A stretch of 64,000 nt of DNA from Paenibacillus polygoni (GCF_030263935.1 NZ_CP127162.1:1125501-1189500); one strand, 5' to 3'; counted from the first letter of the stretch, positions 17,068 through 25,162 are shown. Notes: a model not told the origin generated them from the sequence alone. Program-made: numbers and translations.

Positions 17068-17790
17068 TTAATACGAGGAGAGTCTTGATGGGGCTCTGAA
17101 TGCCTTAGTTCCTTCTTCGGGAAAAGGGAAGTTAGGAAGAAATGGTTGTACGGTGAAACGAGAAGGGAGAAATACAGAGGAGTCAGACAAATCTAATTTG
17201 TTCCATTCTTGATCTAAATGTTCTCCTAATGTTTTGTGTAATTGTTCAAGTTCATTTGGTTTAATAAAAAGGAGTTGTCTTGCGTGAAGGAAGCACACAT
17301 TCTTGGCAGCGTGAAGATAGCTGGATACGGCATTTATGAGGGGGACGCCGATTTCGTAATTAATCCAAGCATGTACGATAGGTAAAGAGATGACAGCCCC
17401 GTATTGTTCGGCGGCTTTTTCGAGTGGAGAAAAGTCCATCCATGGATGTAATGCTTTGGATAACTTGATAAGTCGTTTTCCCGTTGTTCTTGATGAATTC
17501 GGTTGTTCTGCAGCAGGGGAGTGCTGACCATGTAGGGTCTTATCGATAAGAGCAATTCTTTGGTAGTCTTGATTGGCAGCAGCGGTGTATGTTCCTTTGA
17601 TGGCCATACCTTCGATTCGGATGAGATTAGGGTAAAGTTCATGGCGCATGAATGTCTCGAAATCCTGCGAAGTATGGATCATTCCTGTCTCGATCTTTGA
17701 TTTAAGTCCAAAGGAGTGTGAAAATCCTCCTACCTGAAGTGAGGAATCAAGCAATTTTACGTAATCGAGCAGCTTATTTCCTCGGTTCAT
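17068..17790 (-). CDS. ureF: urease accessory protein UreF
   Basis: 240 residues. UreF, with UreD and UreG, delivers nickel to apo-urease. Family hallmarks are the N-terminal LLDSSLQVGGFSHSFGLKS and the later helical region with INYEIGVPLINAVSSYLHAAK. A good ribosome site (GGGAGGCG) precedes the ATG. No ureABC, ureD, ureE or ureG lies in the window, so this is a stand-alone gene; it sits two genes from the urea transporter, which fits a nitrogen-scavenging role. The central part (about HSPAAEQPNSSRTTGKR) is low in complexity compared with typical UreF. Confidence 0.85.
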   Translation of the reverse strand: MNRGNKLLDYVKLLDSSLQVGGFSHSFGLKSKIETGMIHTSQDFETFMRHELYPNLIRIEGMAIKGTYTAAANQDYQRIALIDKTLHGQHSPAAEQPNSSRTTGKRLIKLSKALHPWMDFSPLEKAAEQYGAVISLPIVHAWINYEIGVPLINAVSSYLHAAKNVCFLHARQLLFIKPNELEQLHKTLGEHLDQEWNKLDLSDSSVFLPSRFTVQPFLPNFPFPEEGTKAFRAPSRLSSY

Positions 17791-18053
17791 TCCGTTCGCC
17801 TCCCTGTGGATTGTGGTGATGATGGAATTTGATAAAAAGAAGAGATCGATAAGTGTGTTATATGTGTGTTATGTTTTTAAGTTTTCCGCTGTATTTGATA
17901 CCTATTTTGACATATAAAAACCATAAAAGTCAATATAAATCTCTTCTTTTATTATTATATGTTATGTAAATTAACGTAAATTTGACGTAAAGGGAATGTT
18001 TAGTTCCTTGTTTTATGTTTTTGTGATGTAAAAAAAATTTTTATGTTTTTGTC
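17791..18053. other. AT-rich region upstream of ureF
   Basis: No gene. A TTGACT -35 candidate on the minus strand lies at 17928-17933. Two imperfect GlnR-like boxes are present: TGATACCTATTTTGACA (17896-17912) and TGTTATGTAAATTAACG (17960-17976), each with one mismatch in eight fixed positions. In sequence this AT-rich such near matches are expected by chance. Confidence 0.35.
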
Positions 18054-18082
18054 TTTACATGATATAGGTTTATGTGTATAAT
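18054..18082 (+). promoter_or_regulatory. promoter for second tRNA-Leu
   Basis: TTTACA (18054-18059), 17-base spacer, TATAAT (18077-18082), 38 bases before the tRNA. Confidence 0.7.
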
Positions 18083-18120
18083 ATATTTTGTTGGCACGAA
18101 AATGTTGCTGAACAAGATGC

Positions 18121-18203
18121 GCGGTCGTGGTGGAATGGCAGACACGCTATCTTGAGGGGGTAGTGGGTGTATACCCGTGGAGGTTCGAGTCCTCTCGACC
18201 GCA
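18121..18203 (+). tRNA. tRNA-Leu (GAG), copy 2
   Basis: Identical over all 83 bases to the gene at 9154-9236, with the same GAG anticodon. It is alone here, with its own promoter and terminator. Confidence 0.96.
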
Positions 18204-18212
18204 TCAGACAGA

Positions 18213-18252
18213 AGAGACCTTGAAGTTATAACTTCAAGGTCTCTTTTTTTGT
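18213..18252. terminator. bidirectional terminator, tRNA-Leu and gpx
   Basis: A perfect 32-base palindrome with arms AGAGACCTTGAAGT and ACTTCAAGGTCTCT, then a T run. It serves the tRNA and the convergent peroxidase gene. Confidence 0.9.
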
Positions 18253-18254
18253 TC

Positions 18255-18746
18255 TTATATCCCTTGGTGTGATAAGAGCTTTGCGATATCCGCTTCAATT
18301 TTGTCCGGGGTTGTCTGTGGACTGTATCTTTTTACAATGTGGCCTTCTTGATCTATAAGAAATTTAGTGAAGTTCCATTTGATCGCTTTCGATCCTAGAA
18401 TGCCAGGTGCCTTAGTCGTTAAATATTTGAAAAGGGGATGAGCATCTTCTCCGTTTACATTTACTTTCTCAAACATAGGGAAACTGACACCGTAATTCAT
18501 CTGGCAAAATTCAGCGATATCATCACTTGTCCCTGGTTCTTGATTTGCGAATTGATTACTTGGAAAACCGAGTATTTCGAAAGACTGTTGATTGAATTTA
18601 TCATAAAGTTCTTGCAGCCCTTTGAACTGCGGTGATAATCCGCATTTGCTGGCGGTATTCACGATAAGCATCACTTTACCTTTATAAGCTGACATATGAA
18701 GTTCTTGACCTTTTATGGTATTAACATGGTAATCATAAATGGACAT
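18255..18746 (-). CDS. glutathione peroxidase family thiol peroxidase
   Basis: 163 residues, Cys-type GPx as found in Firmicutes, which normally uses thioredoxin rather than glutathione. The peroxidatic Cys is C35 in NTASKCGLSPQ; the conserved Gln lies in FPSNQFANQEPG and the conserved Trp in KWNFTKFLID. No selenocysteine. A Cys in EFCQMNYGVSFP is at the position of the resolving Cys in thioredoxin-dependent members. ATG start with a moderate GGCGGTGGG site. Likely cytoplasmic defence against lipid or hydrogen peroxides. Confidence 0.93.
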   Translation of the reverse strand: MSIYDYHVNTIKGQELHMSAYKGKVMLIVNTASKCGLSPQFKGLQELYDKFNQQSFEILGFPSNQFANQEPGTSDDIAEFCQMNYGVSFPMFEKVNVNGEDAHPLFKYLTTKAPGILGSKAIKWNFTKFLIDQEGHIVKRYSPQTTPDKIEADIAKLLSHQGI

Positions 18747-19150
18747 TGATTAACCCACCGCCTCATCTTTTTCTTCTTATTATAAGAGAATAGACAAGCC
18801 GTTTACAATATTTTCTACAATTAAATTTTAAACAATTAATAAAGGGAGTTAACCAATGTGAGTCAACCATATACCTTGTCTTTTTAAGATTTAAACAAAA
18901 TGCATGTAATCCTTAGCTACATAGAGATTAGAGGAAATGGAAGCCTTATTGTTTTGTTTTTTAATAGAATTTAGATGAATATGACGTAATATTGACGGAA
19001 TTGAGCTCTAGAATACCTTTACACCGTTCTGCTTCGGGTGTATGATTCATATCGTAAATCTTGAGCACAAAGAAAGACGAGTTACATTTTATAAAACAAT
19101 AGAAATTCTCATTACTATGCTTGCTGAATTTTCGTCTTGATGTATTCAAA
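18747..19150. other. leader upstream of the riboswitch pair
   Basis: No convincing gene; the minus-strand frame 18961-19149 has no ribosome site. The promoter for the riboswitch transcript should lie here. TTGACG at 18992 is a candidate -35, but the -10 is poor. Confidence 0.3.
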
Positions 19151-19334
19151 CGAAAAACGGGGGAACCAATGATAGCAGGGCTGCTTGGATCGGTGTAAGA
19201 GCTGGTTCTAGGAACTTTGTTGGGGTGAATCTTTATTCGTCGAATGACAGTTTCATTCGGGTGTGTAAGGAAGGGCGACTCTCATCGTCCGAATCCGACA
19301 GCTAACCTCGTAAGCTAATAACTTGAGAGAGGAA
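19151..19334 (+). ncRNA. c-di-AMP riboswitch (ydaO/yuaA), aptamer 1
   Basis: Contains the conserved blocks of the ydaO-yuaA class in order: CGGGGGAACCAA, GGGGTGAATC, AGGGCGACTCTC, CCGAATCC and CAGCTAACCTCGTAAGC, closing with GAGAGAGG. Known members bind c-di-AMP and stop transcription of downstream genes, often potassium or cell-wall genes. A terminator follows 25 bases later. Confidence 0.88.
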
Positions 19335-19359
19335 TGATGAATCTTGTGATCGTTTATCG

Positions 19360-19392
19360 ACCGCAGGGGCGCTAACCCTCTGTGGTTTTTTA
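19360..19392 (+). terminator. terminator of riboswitch 1
   Basis: ACCGCAGGG and CCCTCTGTGGT form an imperfect stem, followed by six T. It lies between the two aptamers, so aptamer 1 has its own expression platform. Confidence 0.75.
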
Positions 19393-19448
19393 TTGTTTTC
19401 TACGCTGAATTTTTAGATTCATCTATTAATTTTTAGGTGGGTCTTTGA

Positions 19449-19593
19449 TAAAAACGGGGGAACCAAACGGGAATGAACATTCGGAAGATTGTTTATTCCA
19501 AGGGGTGAATTTCCGGGTCGTCAGGCCGGGAATAGGGCAACTCTCTCTTGTCCGAATCCGGCAGCTAACCTCGTAAGCGTATATAGGGAGAGG
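19449..19593 (+). ncRNA. c-di-AMP riboswitch (ydaO/yuaA), aptamer 2
   Basis: Same block order as aptamer 1: AACGGGGGAACCAAA, GGGGTGAATTTC, AGGGCAACTCTC, TCCGAATCCGG, CAGCTAACCTCGTAAGCG and GGGAGAGG. It is shorter than aptamer 1 and starts about 300 bases downstream. Confidence 0.9.
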
Positions 19594-19664
19594 CAGCAGA
19601 ACCGTGAGCACCTAAGAGGAGAATTGGGAATTTTCGTGATTCCTTATTTTCCTATTTGGGTGGG

Positions 19665-19709
19665 AGAGCGCCGGCATGCCTTCATGATGTAAATGGTGTT
19701 CTTTTTTTT
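19665..19709 (+). terminator. terminator of riboswitch 2
   Basis: AGAGCGCC pairs with GGTGTTCT (two G-U pairs), followed by eight T; the loop could also fold. It ends 32 bases before the regulated gene. Confidence 0.65.
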
Positions 19710-19741
19710 GTTGTCTTTTCAATCATAGGGAGGCTTACACA

Positions 19742-20155
19742 ATGAATAATGAAATCATTCTGGTTACTGCACCTAATGAAGCAGCTCGAAATTTTATAAG
19801 ATTACTTATGTACAAAAAATTGTCCTTTGCGGTTCTCACGAATAGCGAACAGGAAGAAAAAAAGGTTAGAAAGCTTGGAGTGCAGCATATTATCCGTATG
19901 GATACTGCGTTTGCTCATAAATGGGCACTGCCCGATGCAACCGTAGGACGGATATTTTTGTTTGAGAACAGCATGAATTTAACCTGTCGCTTTCTGCAAA
20001 TATGCAGACCATGGACACAAAAACCAATAACGATTATTACTCAACAGAATCATCCGCGCGGTGTATACCGGGGGATGGGAGCGAATCATATCGTTTTCAC
20101 TATCAAGGGTGAAGTCGGATTCTTGTTGAACGAAGAACGAGCTGCTGTTAATTAG
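19742..20155 (+). CDS. uncharacterised Rossmann-like protein under c-di-AMP riboswitch control
   Basis: 137 residues, soluble, not assigned to a named family by me. The alternating pattern of hydrophobic strands and helices (EIILVTAP, NFIRLLMYKK, LSFAVLTNS, VRKLGVQHIIRMDTA, KPITIITQQ, GANHIVFTI) suggests an alpha/beta Rossmann-like domain. It resembles in outline the NAD-binding RCK/TrkA-N domain of potassium channel regulators, but the glycine motif is replaced by TAPNEAAR. No signal peptide or membrane segment. AGGGAGG precedes the ATG. It is the only gene after two tandem c-di-AMP riboswitches, so it should be made when c-di-AMP is low. A role in potassium or osmotic homeostasis is inference. 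Confidence 0.8.
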   Translation: MNNEIILVTAPNEAARNFIRLLMYKKLSFAVLTNSEQEEKKVRKLGVQHIIRMDTAFAHKWALPDATVGRIFLFENSMNLTCRFLQICRPWTQKPITIITQQNHPRGVYRGMGANHIVFTIKGEVGFLLNEERAAVN

Positions 20156-20235
20156 AATGTTTTTCGTCCTGAAATGATAAATAAAGAATTTGTTTTACAT
20201 CTATTGATGTAGCAGGGCAGGTATCCTTGCTATGA

Positions 20236-20264
20236 TTGCGGAACAAATCTTGCATTGCTATAAT
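20236..20264 (+). promoter_or_regulatory. candidate promoter upstream of HAD gene
   Basis: TTGCGG, 17-base spacer, TATAAT (20259-20264). A hairpin with a T run lies between it and the gene. Confidence 0.4.
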
Positions 20265-20289
20265 GGTCAGATAAGATATACGTAGTGTG

Positions 20290-20317
20290 AGACTCATGAT
20301 CATCATGGGTCTTTTTT
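20290..20317 (+). terminator. terminator before HAD gene
   Basis: AGACTCATGA and TCATGGGTCT pair (one G-U) and are followed by six T. It may end the riboswitch gene transcript. Confidence 0.65.
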
Positions 20318-20357
20318 ATATGGAAGATCATTGTAACTTGAAAGGTTGAGACAAGAG

Positions 20358-21029
20358 ATGGGAATGTGGTCTGACGTAAAGTGGCTTTTTTTTGATGTAG
20401 GGGACACGCTTGTCGATGAATGGATACCGGTGGACCATATTATGAATCAGTTTGTTGAGCGTGCTGCAGATCGAGGTTATTCCATTACGATTCAGGATGT
20501 GAGGGAGAAGTTTATTGAAAGCTACTCTAATTTTATTGACTCTCCCATGCAGTATGCGATCTCTCAGTTGATTGAGAAGGAAGAGGACCGGGCTTATATT
20601 CGGCCTAGGCTGAAATATCGTAAAGAACTGGAGACTCCCTACCCAGAAGCTAAAAAAATTCTTGCTCAGCTTGGAGAACATTACCGGATTGGCATTATTG
20701 CGAACCAAAGTCCAGGTACGGCTGAACGGCTTCATCAATATGGTTTTAGTTCTTATGTTGATGTTATTGCTTGTTCTGCAGAGCAAGGACTAGCTAAACC
20801 GGACGTTAGACTGTATGAATATGCTTTGGAAAAGGCAGGATGTGCTCCTTCGGAAGCAATAATGATTGGGGATCGGATTGATAACGATATTGTTCCTGCT
20901 AAATTACTCGGGATGAAAACCATCCGTATTTTACAAGGGTATGGAAGATATCAACCCTCTAAAGGCGCAGATGATCTGCCGGATTGTACAATATCCGGTT
21001 TAGATGAATTAATAGGACTGCTCCTATAA
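20358..21029 (+). CDS. HAD family hydrolase
   Basis: About 223 residues, HAD superfamily with a helical type I cap, phosphatase-like. Motif I is FFDVGDTLVDEW (DxGDT, a variant seen in YjjG/PGP-like members), motif II likely IANQS, motif III Lys in GLAKPDVRLYEYAL, motif IV MIGDRIDNDI. The exact start is uncertain: a TTG at 20346, ATG at 20358 or ATG at 20364 would all keep the catalytic motif; I chose 20358. Substrate unknown. An inverted repeat (ACCCCGA...TCGGGGT, about 21078-21126) follows and may terminate it. Confidence 0.85.
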   Translation: MGMWSDVKWLFFDVGDTLVDEWIPVDHIMNQFVERAADRGYSITIQDVREKFIESYSNFIDSPMQYAISQLIEKEEDRAYIRPRLKYRKELETPYPEAKKILAQLGEHYRIGIIANQSPGTAERLHQYGFSSYVDVIACSAEQGLAKPDVRLYEYALEKAGCAPSEAIMIGDRIDNDIVPAKLLGMKTIRILQGYGRYQPSKGADDLPDCTISGLDELIGLLL

Positions 21030-21172
21030 CACTGAATTGGGAAAAAGGAACAGAAAAATAATATGCCTGGCAGAATGGACCCCGAATAGTAGACAGTGTA
21101 AAAAGGCGAATCCTATCTCGGGGTTTCACCTATCGAAAATTTCCATTTACAAGGTTTTCATCTTATTACCGT

Positions 21173-21871
21173 TTATTCATAAATATTGTCTTTTGCTAAT
21201 TTACGAAGTTTATTAATGTTTTTGATATGTACGGTACCATCAATTCTTTCAATAATTTGTTGATTACACAATTTCTGAATTACTCGGTTTAAATGTCTGT
21301 AACTTGTACCAATAGTATCCGCTATTTCGATTAAGCTTGAATTCTTCATTTCCTCCCGAAATAAATTACCCATGCTATCCGTAGAAATAGATAATAAATA
21401 GCTGGCAAACCTCACTTCTACAGGATAAAGAACAAGGAATGTAGTGAAATTGGTCTTTGTCCTAAACTTCTGTGCAATAGACTTGAGTAATCGTAGCAGA
21501 AAGCTTGGATTATCTCCGATTATTTCTTTCAAATTTTTGTACGAAATACGTAAAGCGATACATTCTGTGCTGGCCTCCACTGAATTCATTGCTGCTTCCT
21601 CATTCGCAAATTCGATATCCCCCAGCATTGCAGGATTTTTTTGGAATCGTATGATTAATCTTTTGTCTTCGGAAGTTAATGTGTATACTTTTACTTTCCC
21701 CTCGACTAGAAAAAACATCTCCTTTAGAGGTTCGCCTTCGGAGATCATGTTTTCTCCTTTTTCAAAACTGCATAATCGTATCTTGTTGAGATCTTCTATC
21801 GAAAAGAATTCATGCAGGTTCATTTTCTCCAGATATGAATAAATTAATGGTTGATTATCAGTTATACGCAT
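21173..21871 (-). CDS. Crp/Fnr-family regulator, YeiL-like
   Basis: 232 residues. A cyclic-nucleotide-binding-like beta-roll (about 18-130, with KGENMISEGEPLKEMFFLVE and GKVKVYTLTSEDKRL) is followed by a winged helix-turn-helix (SLIEIADTIGTSYRHLNRVI, about 177-198). There is no N-terminal Cys cluster of the FNR type. It is divergent from a nucleoside transporter, an arrangement like yeiL beside the yeiM (psuT) transporter in Escherichia coli, so it probably activates that gene. A 14-base palindrome in the shared promoter region is a candidate site. Confidence 0.85.
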   Translation of the reverse strand: MRITDNQPLIYSYLEKMNLHEFFSIEDLNKIRLCSFEKGENMISEGEPLKEMFFLVEGKVKVYTLTSEDKRLIIRFQKNPAMLGDIEFANEEAAMNSVEASTECIALRISYKNLKEIIGDNPSFLLRLLKSIAQKFRTKTNFTTFLVLYPVEVRFASYLLSISTDSMGNLFREEMKNSSLIEIADTIGTSYRHLNRVIQKLCNQQIIERIDGTVHIKNINKLRKLAKDNIYE

Positions 21872-21973
21872 CTTTCTTCTTCCTCTAATTTTATTTTGTG
21901 TTGTTTATTATTCTGCCCTGAACTTCAAAGTTAAAAACTGCGAGAAAATAATAGAATAGAATTTGTTAGGTGT

Positions 21974-21987
21974 AGGACATATGTCCT
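21974..21987. promoter_or_regulatory. palindromic operator in the divergent region
   Basis: AGGACATATGTCCT is a perfect 14-base palindrome centred at 21980.5. With the -10 at 22010, the predicted start is near 22022, which puts the centre near -41.5, the class II site position known for Crp/Fnr activators. Confidence 0.55.
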
Positions 21988-22015
21988 TGAGTTCAATAGG
22001 GAAAGTAATTAGTAT
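21987..22015 (+). promoter_or_regulatory. candidate nucleoside-transporter promoter
   Basis: TTGAGT (21987-21992), 17-base spacer, TAGTAT (22010-22015). The palindrome touches the -35. Confidence 0.5.
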
Positions 22016-22088
22016 ACATACGGCGGGAAGAAAGGCAGGTTTTTTTCTTAGACTTCTCCCATGAAATTTAACAGAAAGAGGGATAGTT

Positions 22089-23276
22089 TTGTTTGGGGTT
22101 TTACTTGGTATCGTTGCAATTGTTCTATTATTAGGTGTTTCTTACTTGCTTTCTAACGACAAAAGAAACATCAACTTTAGAGCGATTATTATTATGCTGG
22201 GGATTCAATTTATTCTGACTTGGCTACTTCTCAAAACAACGACGGGTCTGAAGGTAGTCGATACCATTTCAACTGGTTTCAATAAATTGTTAGAGTATGG
22301 AATGGAAGGTGTTGACTTCGTTGTGGGTGGCTGGATCCCAGAGGGACAATCGCCGTTCTTTGTTAATGTCTTGCTTATCCTCGTTTTCACTTCAGCGTTC
22401 CTATCTTTATTAACACATTTAAAAATCCTTCCGTATATTATTAAATTTGTGGGTGGATTATTATCAAAGGTGACTGGATTGCCTCAAATCGAGAGCTTTA
22501 ATGCAATTAACTCTATATTTTTTGGACAAGCAGATGCAATTCTTGCGATTAAAGCTCATATAAAAAGTTTAAATAAAAATCGCTTGTTTATCATATCTAC
22601 TTCTGCAATGGCGAGTGTTTCAGCCGCTCTTATTGCTTCTTATATGACTATGCTGCCATCAAAGTTTGTTTTGATTGCAGTCGTATTAAATGTATTCAGT
22701 GCGTTGATCGTAGCTTCTATAGTAGCACCTGTGAAGGTTTCAAAAGAGGAAGAAGAAATCGATATAAATGAAATGATTCATACAAAAAATGTCTTCGAAG
22801 CTATTGGAAGCGGAGCTATGGATGGTGGAAAGGTAGCTCTAATTGTAAGTGTCATGTTGATCGCTTACTTAGGGATACTTGCACTTGTCAATGGAATCTT
22901 TGATGGTGTTTTTGGAATGGATTTAACGACGATGGTTGGGTATGTTTTTGCACCAATCGCCTACCTAATGGGTATTCCGGGTAATGAGATGATTACGGCT
23001 GGTTCCGTAATGGGGACAAAGTTAATTGCTAATGAATTTGCTGCAATTATGCAGTTCCAACCTATGATGGCAGATCTTTCGGAAAAAACAGTATCTATTC
23101 TTTCAACGTTCCTTATTTCCTTTGCTTCTATTGGTTCTATTGGTATTGTAAGCGGTGCTGTACAAGCTATTGATGGTGCAAAAGGGAAAGAAGTGGGTGC
23201 CTTTGGATTGAAAATGTTACTTGTGGCAACAATGGCGTCCATTCTATCCGCTACAGTCGTTGGATTATTTTTATAA
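22089..23276 (+). CDS. NupC-type concentrative nucleoside transporter
   Basis: 395-residue inner membrane transporter of the CNT family, importing nucleosides with a cation. It has about ten hydrophobic segments. Family motifs include GQADAILAIKAHIKSLNKNR (the G-Q-[ST]-E-like region, here GQADA), the helix-breaking SFNAINSIFFGQ, and GIPGNEMITAGSVMGTKLIANEFAA in the C-terminal half. Start TTG, with AGAAAGAGGGA upstream. The neighbouring YeiL-like regulator suggests a specialised substrate such as pseudouridine, as with PsuT; no pseudouridine kinase or glycosidase lies nearby, so that stays inference. Confidence 0.88.
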   Translation: MFGVLLGIVAIVLLLGVSYLLSNDKRNINFRAIIIMLGIQFILTWLLLKTTTGLKVVDTISTGFNKLLEYGMEGVDFVVGGWIPEGQSPFFVNVLLILVFTSAFLSLLTHLKILPYIIKFVGGLLSKVTGLPQIESFNAINSIFFGQADAILAIKAHIKSLNKNRLFIISTSAMASVSAALIASYMTMLPSKFVLIAVVLNVFSALIVASIVAPVKVSKEEEEIDINEMIHTKNVFEAIGSGAMDGGKVALIVSVMLIAYLGILALVNGIFDGVFGMDLTTMVGYVFAPIAYLMGIPGNEMITAGSVMGTKLIANEFAAIMQFQPMMADLSEKTVSILSTFLISFASIGSIGIVSGAVQAIDGAKGKEVGAFGLKMLLVATMASILSATVVGLFL

Positions 23277-23334
23277 TTCGCTGGATTGTTCTTTCTTTAG
23301 AAAAAAAGAAAATTGATGGATTTTGTTGAACTGA

Positions 23335-23383
23335 GCCCCGAAGGGTAGACTTAGAAAAAGTCGACCCTTCGGGGTCTTTTTTT
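23335..23383. terminator. terminator between nucleoside transporter and mntH
   Basis: CCCCGAAGGGT-A-GAC pairs with GTC-G-ACCCTTCGGGG, then seven T on the plus strand. Confidence 0.85.
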
Positions 23384-23422
23384 GGGGTTTAGTTCGTAAC
23401 TAAGCTGCAGACTACATTTATA

Positions 23423-24763
23423 TCAGAAAAGGGTTAATGCGAGCAGACAGATATTTAAGATGACAATGATTCCTGCAATGGTCCAAGATAAGATGCTCAG
23501 CCATTTTTTGTTGACGAATTCACCCATCATTTTTTTACTGCTTGTAAACATGACAAGTGGAATGACAGCAAAGGGAAGCTGCAACGATAAAATGACTTGA
23601 CTCAAAATCAGGAGATCGGTGGTACCTTTCTCACCTGCAATCGCCGTAACAATGACAGCAGGGATAATGGCAATCAGCCGGGTAGCAAGTCGTCTTAGCC
23701 ATGCAGGCAATCTGATATTTAGGAAACCTTCCATTACAATCTGACCGGATAGTGTACCGGTAAGTGTGGAGTTTTGCCCTGAAGCGAGCAGTGCAATCCC
23801 GAATAAAATACTGGCTGCTGTCGTTCCGAGAAGCGGGGTAAGCAGATGGTATGCATCCGTTATATCTGCTACATCAAACATGCCTGCTTGGTGAAACGCT
23901 GCTGCAGAGACCACGAGGATCGCCCCATTGATAAACATGGCAATGGTCAGTGCGATCGTTGAGTCAATCGTTGTATAATGAATCGCTTCTTTTTTGGCTT
24001 TGACCGTATTCTCAATCTTGCGTGACTTCACGATAGAAGAATGGAGATATAGATTGTGCGGCATAACGGTTGCGCCAAGAATACCAATGGCTATATAGAG
24101 CATTTCAGGATTACGCAGCACTTCGGAATCGGGAACGAGACCTTGCATGATACCAGAACTGCTGGGATGTGCCATAAACAAATCAATTCCAAAACAAATC
24201 GCAATGGTACCCATTAAGACGATGACGATACTTTCTAAAGTCCGAACTCCTCTACTTTGAAGGAGTAAAATTAGAAGAACATCGACTGCTGTAATGATAA
24301 CCCCATACAGAATGGGGATACCAAACAACAAATTTAATGCAATGGCTGAACCTATAACTTCTGCGAGATCTGTAGCGGCAATGGCGAGTTCTGCGAGAAC
24401 CCAGAGTACTGCAACAACTGCGGGGTTAAAACGGTCTCGGCATGCCTCGGCAAGGTCTTTACCTGTAACAAGTCCCAGTTTGCCTGAGAGCGTCTGAAGT
24501 ACAACGGCCATGAGATTAGACAAGACGATGACAAACAGCAGGCGATACCCGAACTGAGATCCACCGGCAATATCTGTTGCCCAGTTCCCTGGGTCCATAT
24601 AACCAACCGCAACAAGGAAGCCGGGACCGGTAAAAGCGAGCAGCTTACGAAACCAGGATGCGTCTGCCGGCACCGTAAGAGAACCTGTATAACCTCCACC
24701 TTGAGATTCTCCTCCCGATAAAGAATACATTGAATTTTGTTTTTGTTTTTTAGAAAAACTCAT
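23423..24763 (-). CDS. mntH: Nramp-family manganese transporter MntH
   Basis: 446 residues, proton-coupled Mn(II) importer in the cytoplasmic membrane, about eleven helices. The metal site motif DPGN is at 57-60 (in GYMDPGNWATDIAGGSQFGY) and the second site MPHNLYLHSS is present in helix 6; both unwound-helix motifs are intact. It is followed by FGIALLASGQNSTLTGTLSG, the family transport signature. The ATG has AACAGGTGA upstream. Monocistronic. A 14-base inverted repeat lies 46 bases upstream of the start and could be a regulator site. Confidence 0.94.
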   Translation of the reverse strand: MSFSKKQKQNSMYSLSGGESQGGGYTGSLTVPADASWFRKLLAFTGPGFLVAVGYMDPGNWATDIAGGSQFGYRLLFVIVLSNLMAVVLQTLSGKLGLVTGKDLAEACRDRFNPAVVAVLWVLAELAIAATDLAEVIGSAIALNLLFGIPILYGVIITAVDVLLILLLQSRGVRTLESIVIVLMGTIAICFGIDLFMAHPSSSGIMQGLVPDSEVLRNPEMLYIAIGILGATVMPHNLYLHSSIVKSRKIENTVKAKKEAIHYTTIDSTIALTIAMFINGAILVVSAAAFHQAGMFDVADITDAYHLLTPLLGTTAASILFGIALLASGQNSTLTGTLSGQIVMEGFLNIRLPAWLRRLATRLIAIIPAVIVTAIAGEKGTTDLLILSQVILSLQLPFAVIPLVMFTSSKKMMGEFVNKKWLSILSWTIAGIIVILNICLLALTLF

Positions 24764-24808
24764 AAGATGTCACCTGTTTCTATGGGGAATAAAAGTTATG
24801 AATAAAAA

Positions 24809-24822
24809 TCTGAATTTTCAGA
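24809..24822. promoter_or_regulatory. inverted repeat upstream of mntH
   Basis: TCTGAA-TT-TTCAGA is a perfect inverted repeat just upstream of mntH. It does not clearly match the MntR box I know from Bacillus subtilis. Confidence 0.35.
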
Positions 24823-25080
24823 AATATGTCTTCTGCTTACAAAATATATTGTACTACCACAAATTTATTTGTCCAGTGCAACATTTATGCGTGAGTAAAA
24901 TAAATAAAAATGCGAGATGTGTTCATTTATACATATAAACTAAAATCAATTTCATAACACATAAAAACGATAAATTTGTAACGGTTCATAGATACAGAAG
25001 CAATTTGCCCTATATATCGTCATGGTTAAAGCAACGAATGGTATTCGAATGGATTTGCTTTGTTCGATAATTTGAATATA
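24823..25080. other. AT-rich intergenic stretch
   Basis: I see no gene, tRNA or clear regulatory element here besides presumed mntH promoter sequence. Confidence 0.4.
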
Positions 25081-25126
25081 CAAAAAGCAAGCAAAGGATA
25101 GGGATGGTAAATCACTTTGCTTGCTG
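25081..25126 (-). terminator. terminator after serine hydrolase gene
   Basis: On the minus strand AGCAAGCAAAG and CTTTGCTTGCT form an 11-pair stem followed by TTTTTG. Confidence 0.75.
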
Positions 25127-25162
25127 AATTATTTTCTAAAGATAGGGTATTCAGATGAATCT

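Noticed and set aside
17896..17976. Two one-mismatch GlnR-like boxes upstream of ureF
   Set aside because: In DNA this AT-rich, near matches to an eight-position consensus are expected by chance, so I do not claim nitrogen control of ureF.
18041..18298. 85-codon minus-strand frame over the second tRNA-Leu
   Set aside because: It crosses the tRNA, its promoter and the terminator.
18961..19149. 62-codon minus-strand frame before the riboswitches
   Set aside because: No ribosome site, no family resemblance, and it lies in the expected promoter and leader region.
19489..19692. 67-codon frame inside riboswitch 2
   Set aside because: It coincides with conserved aptamer sequence and the terminator.
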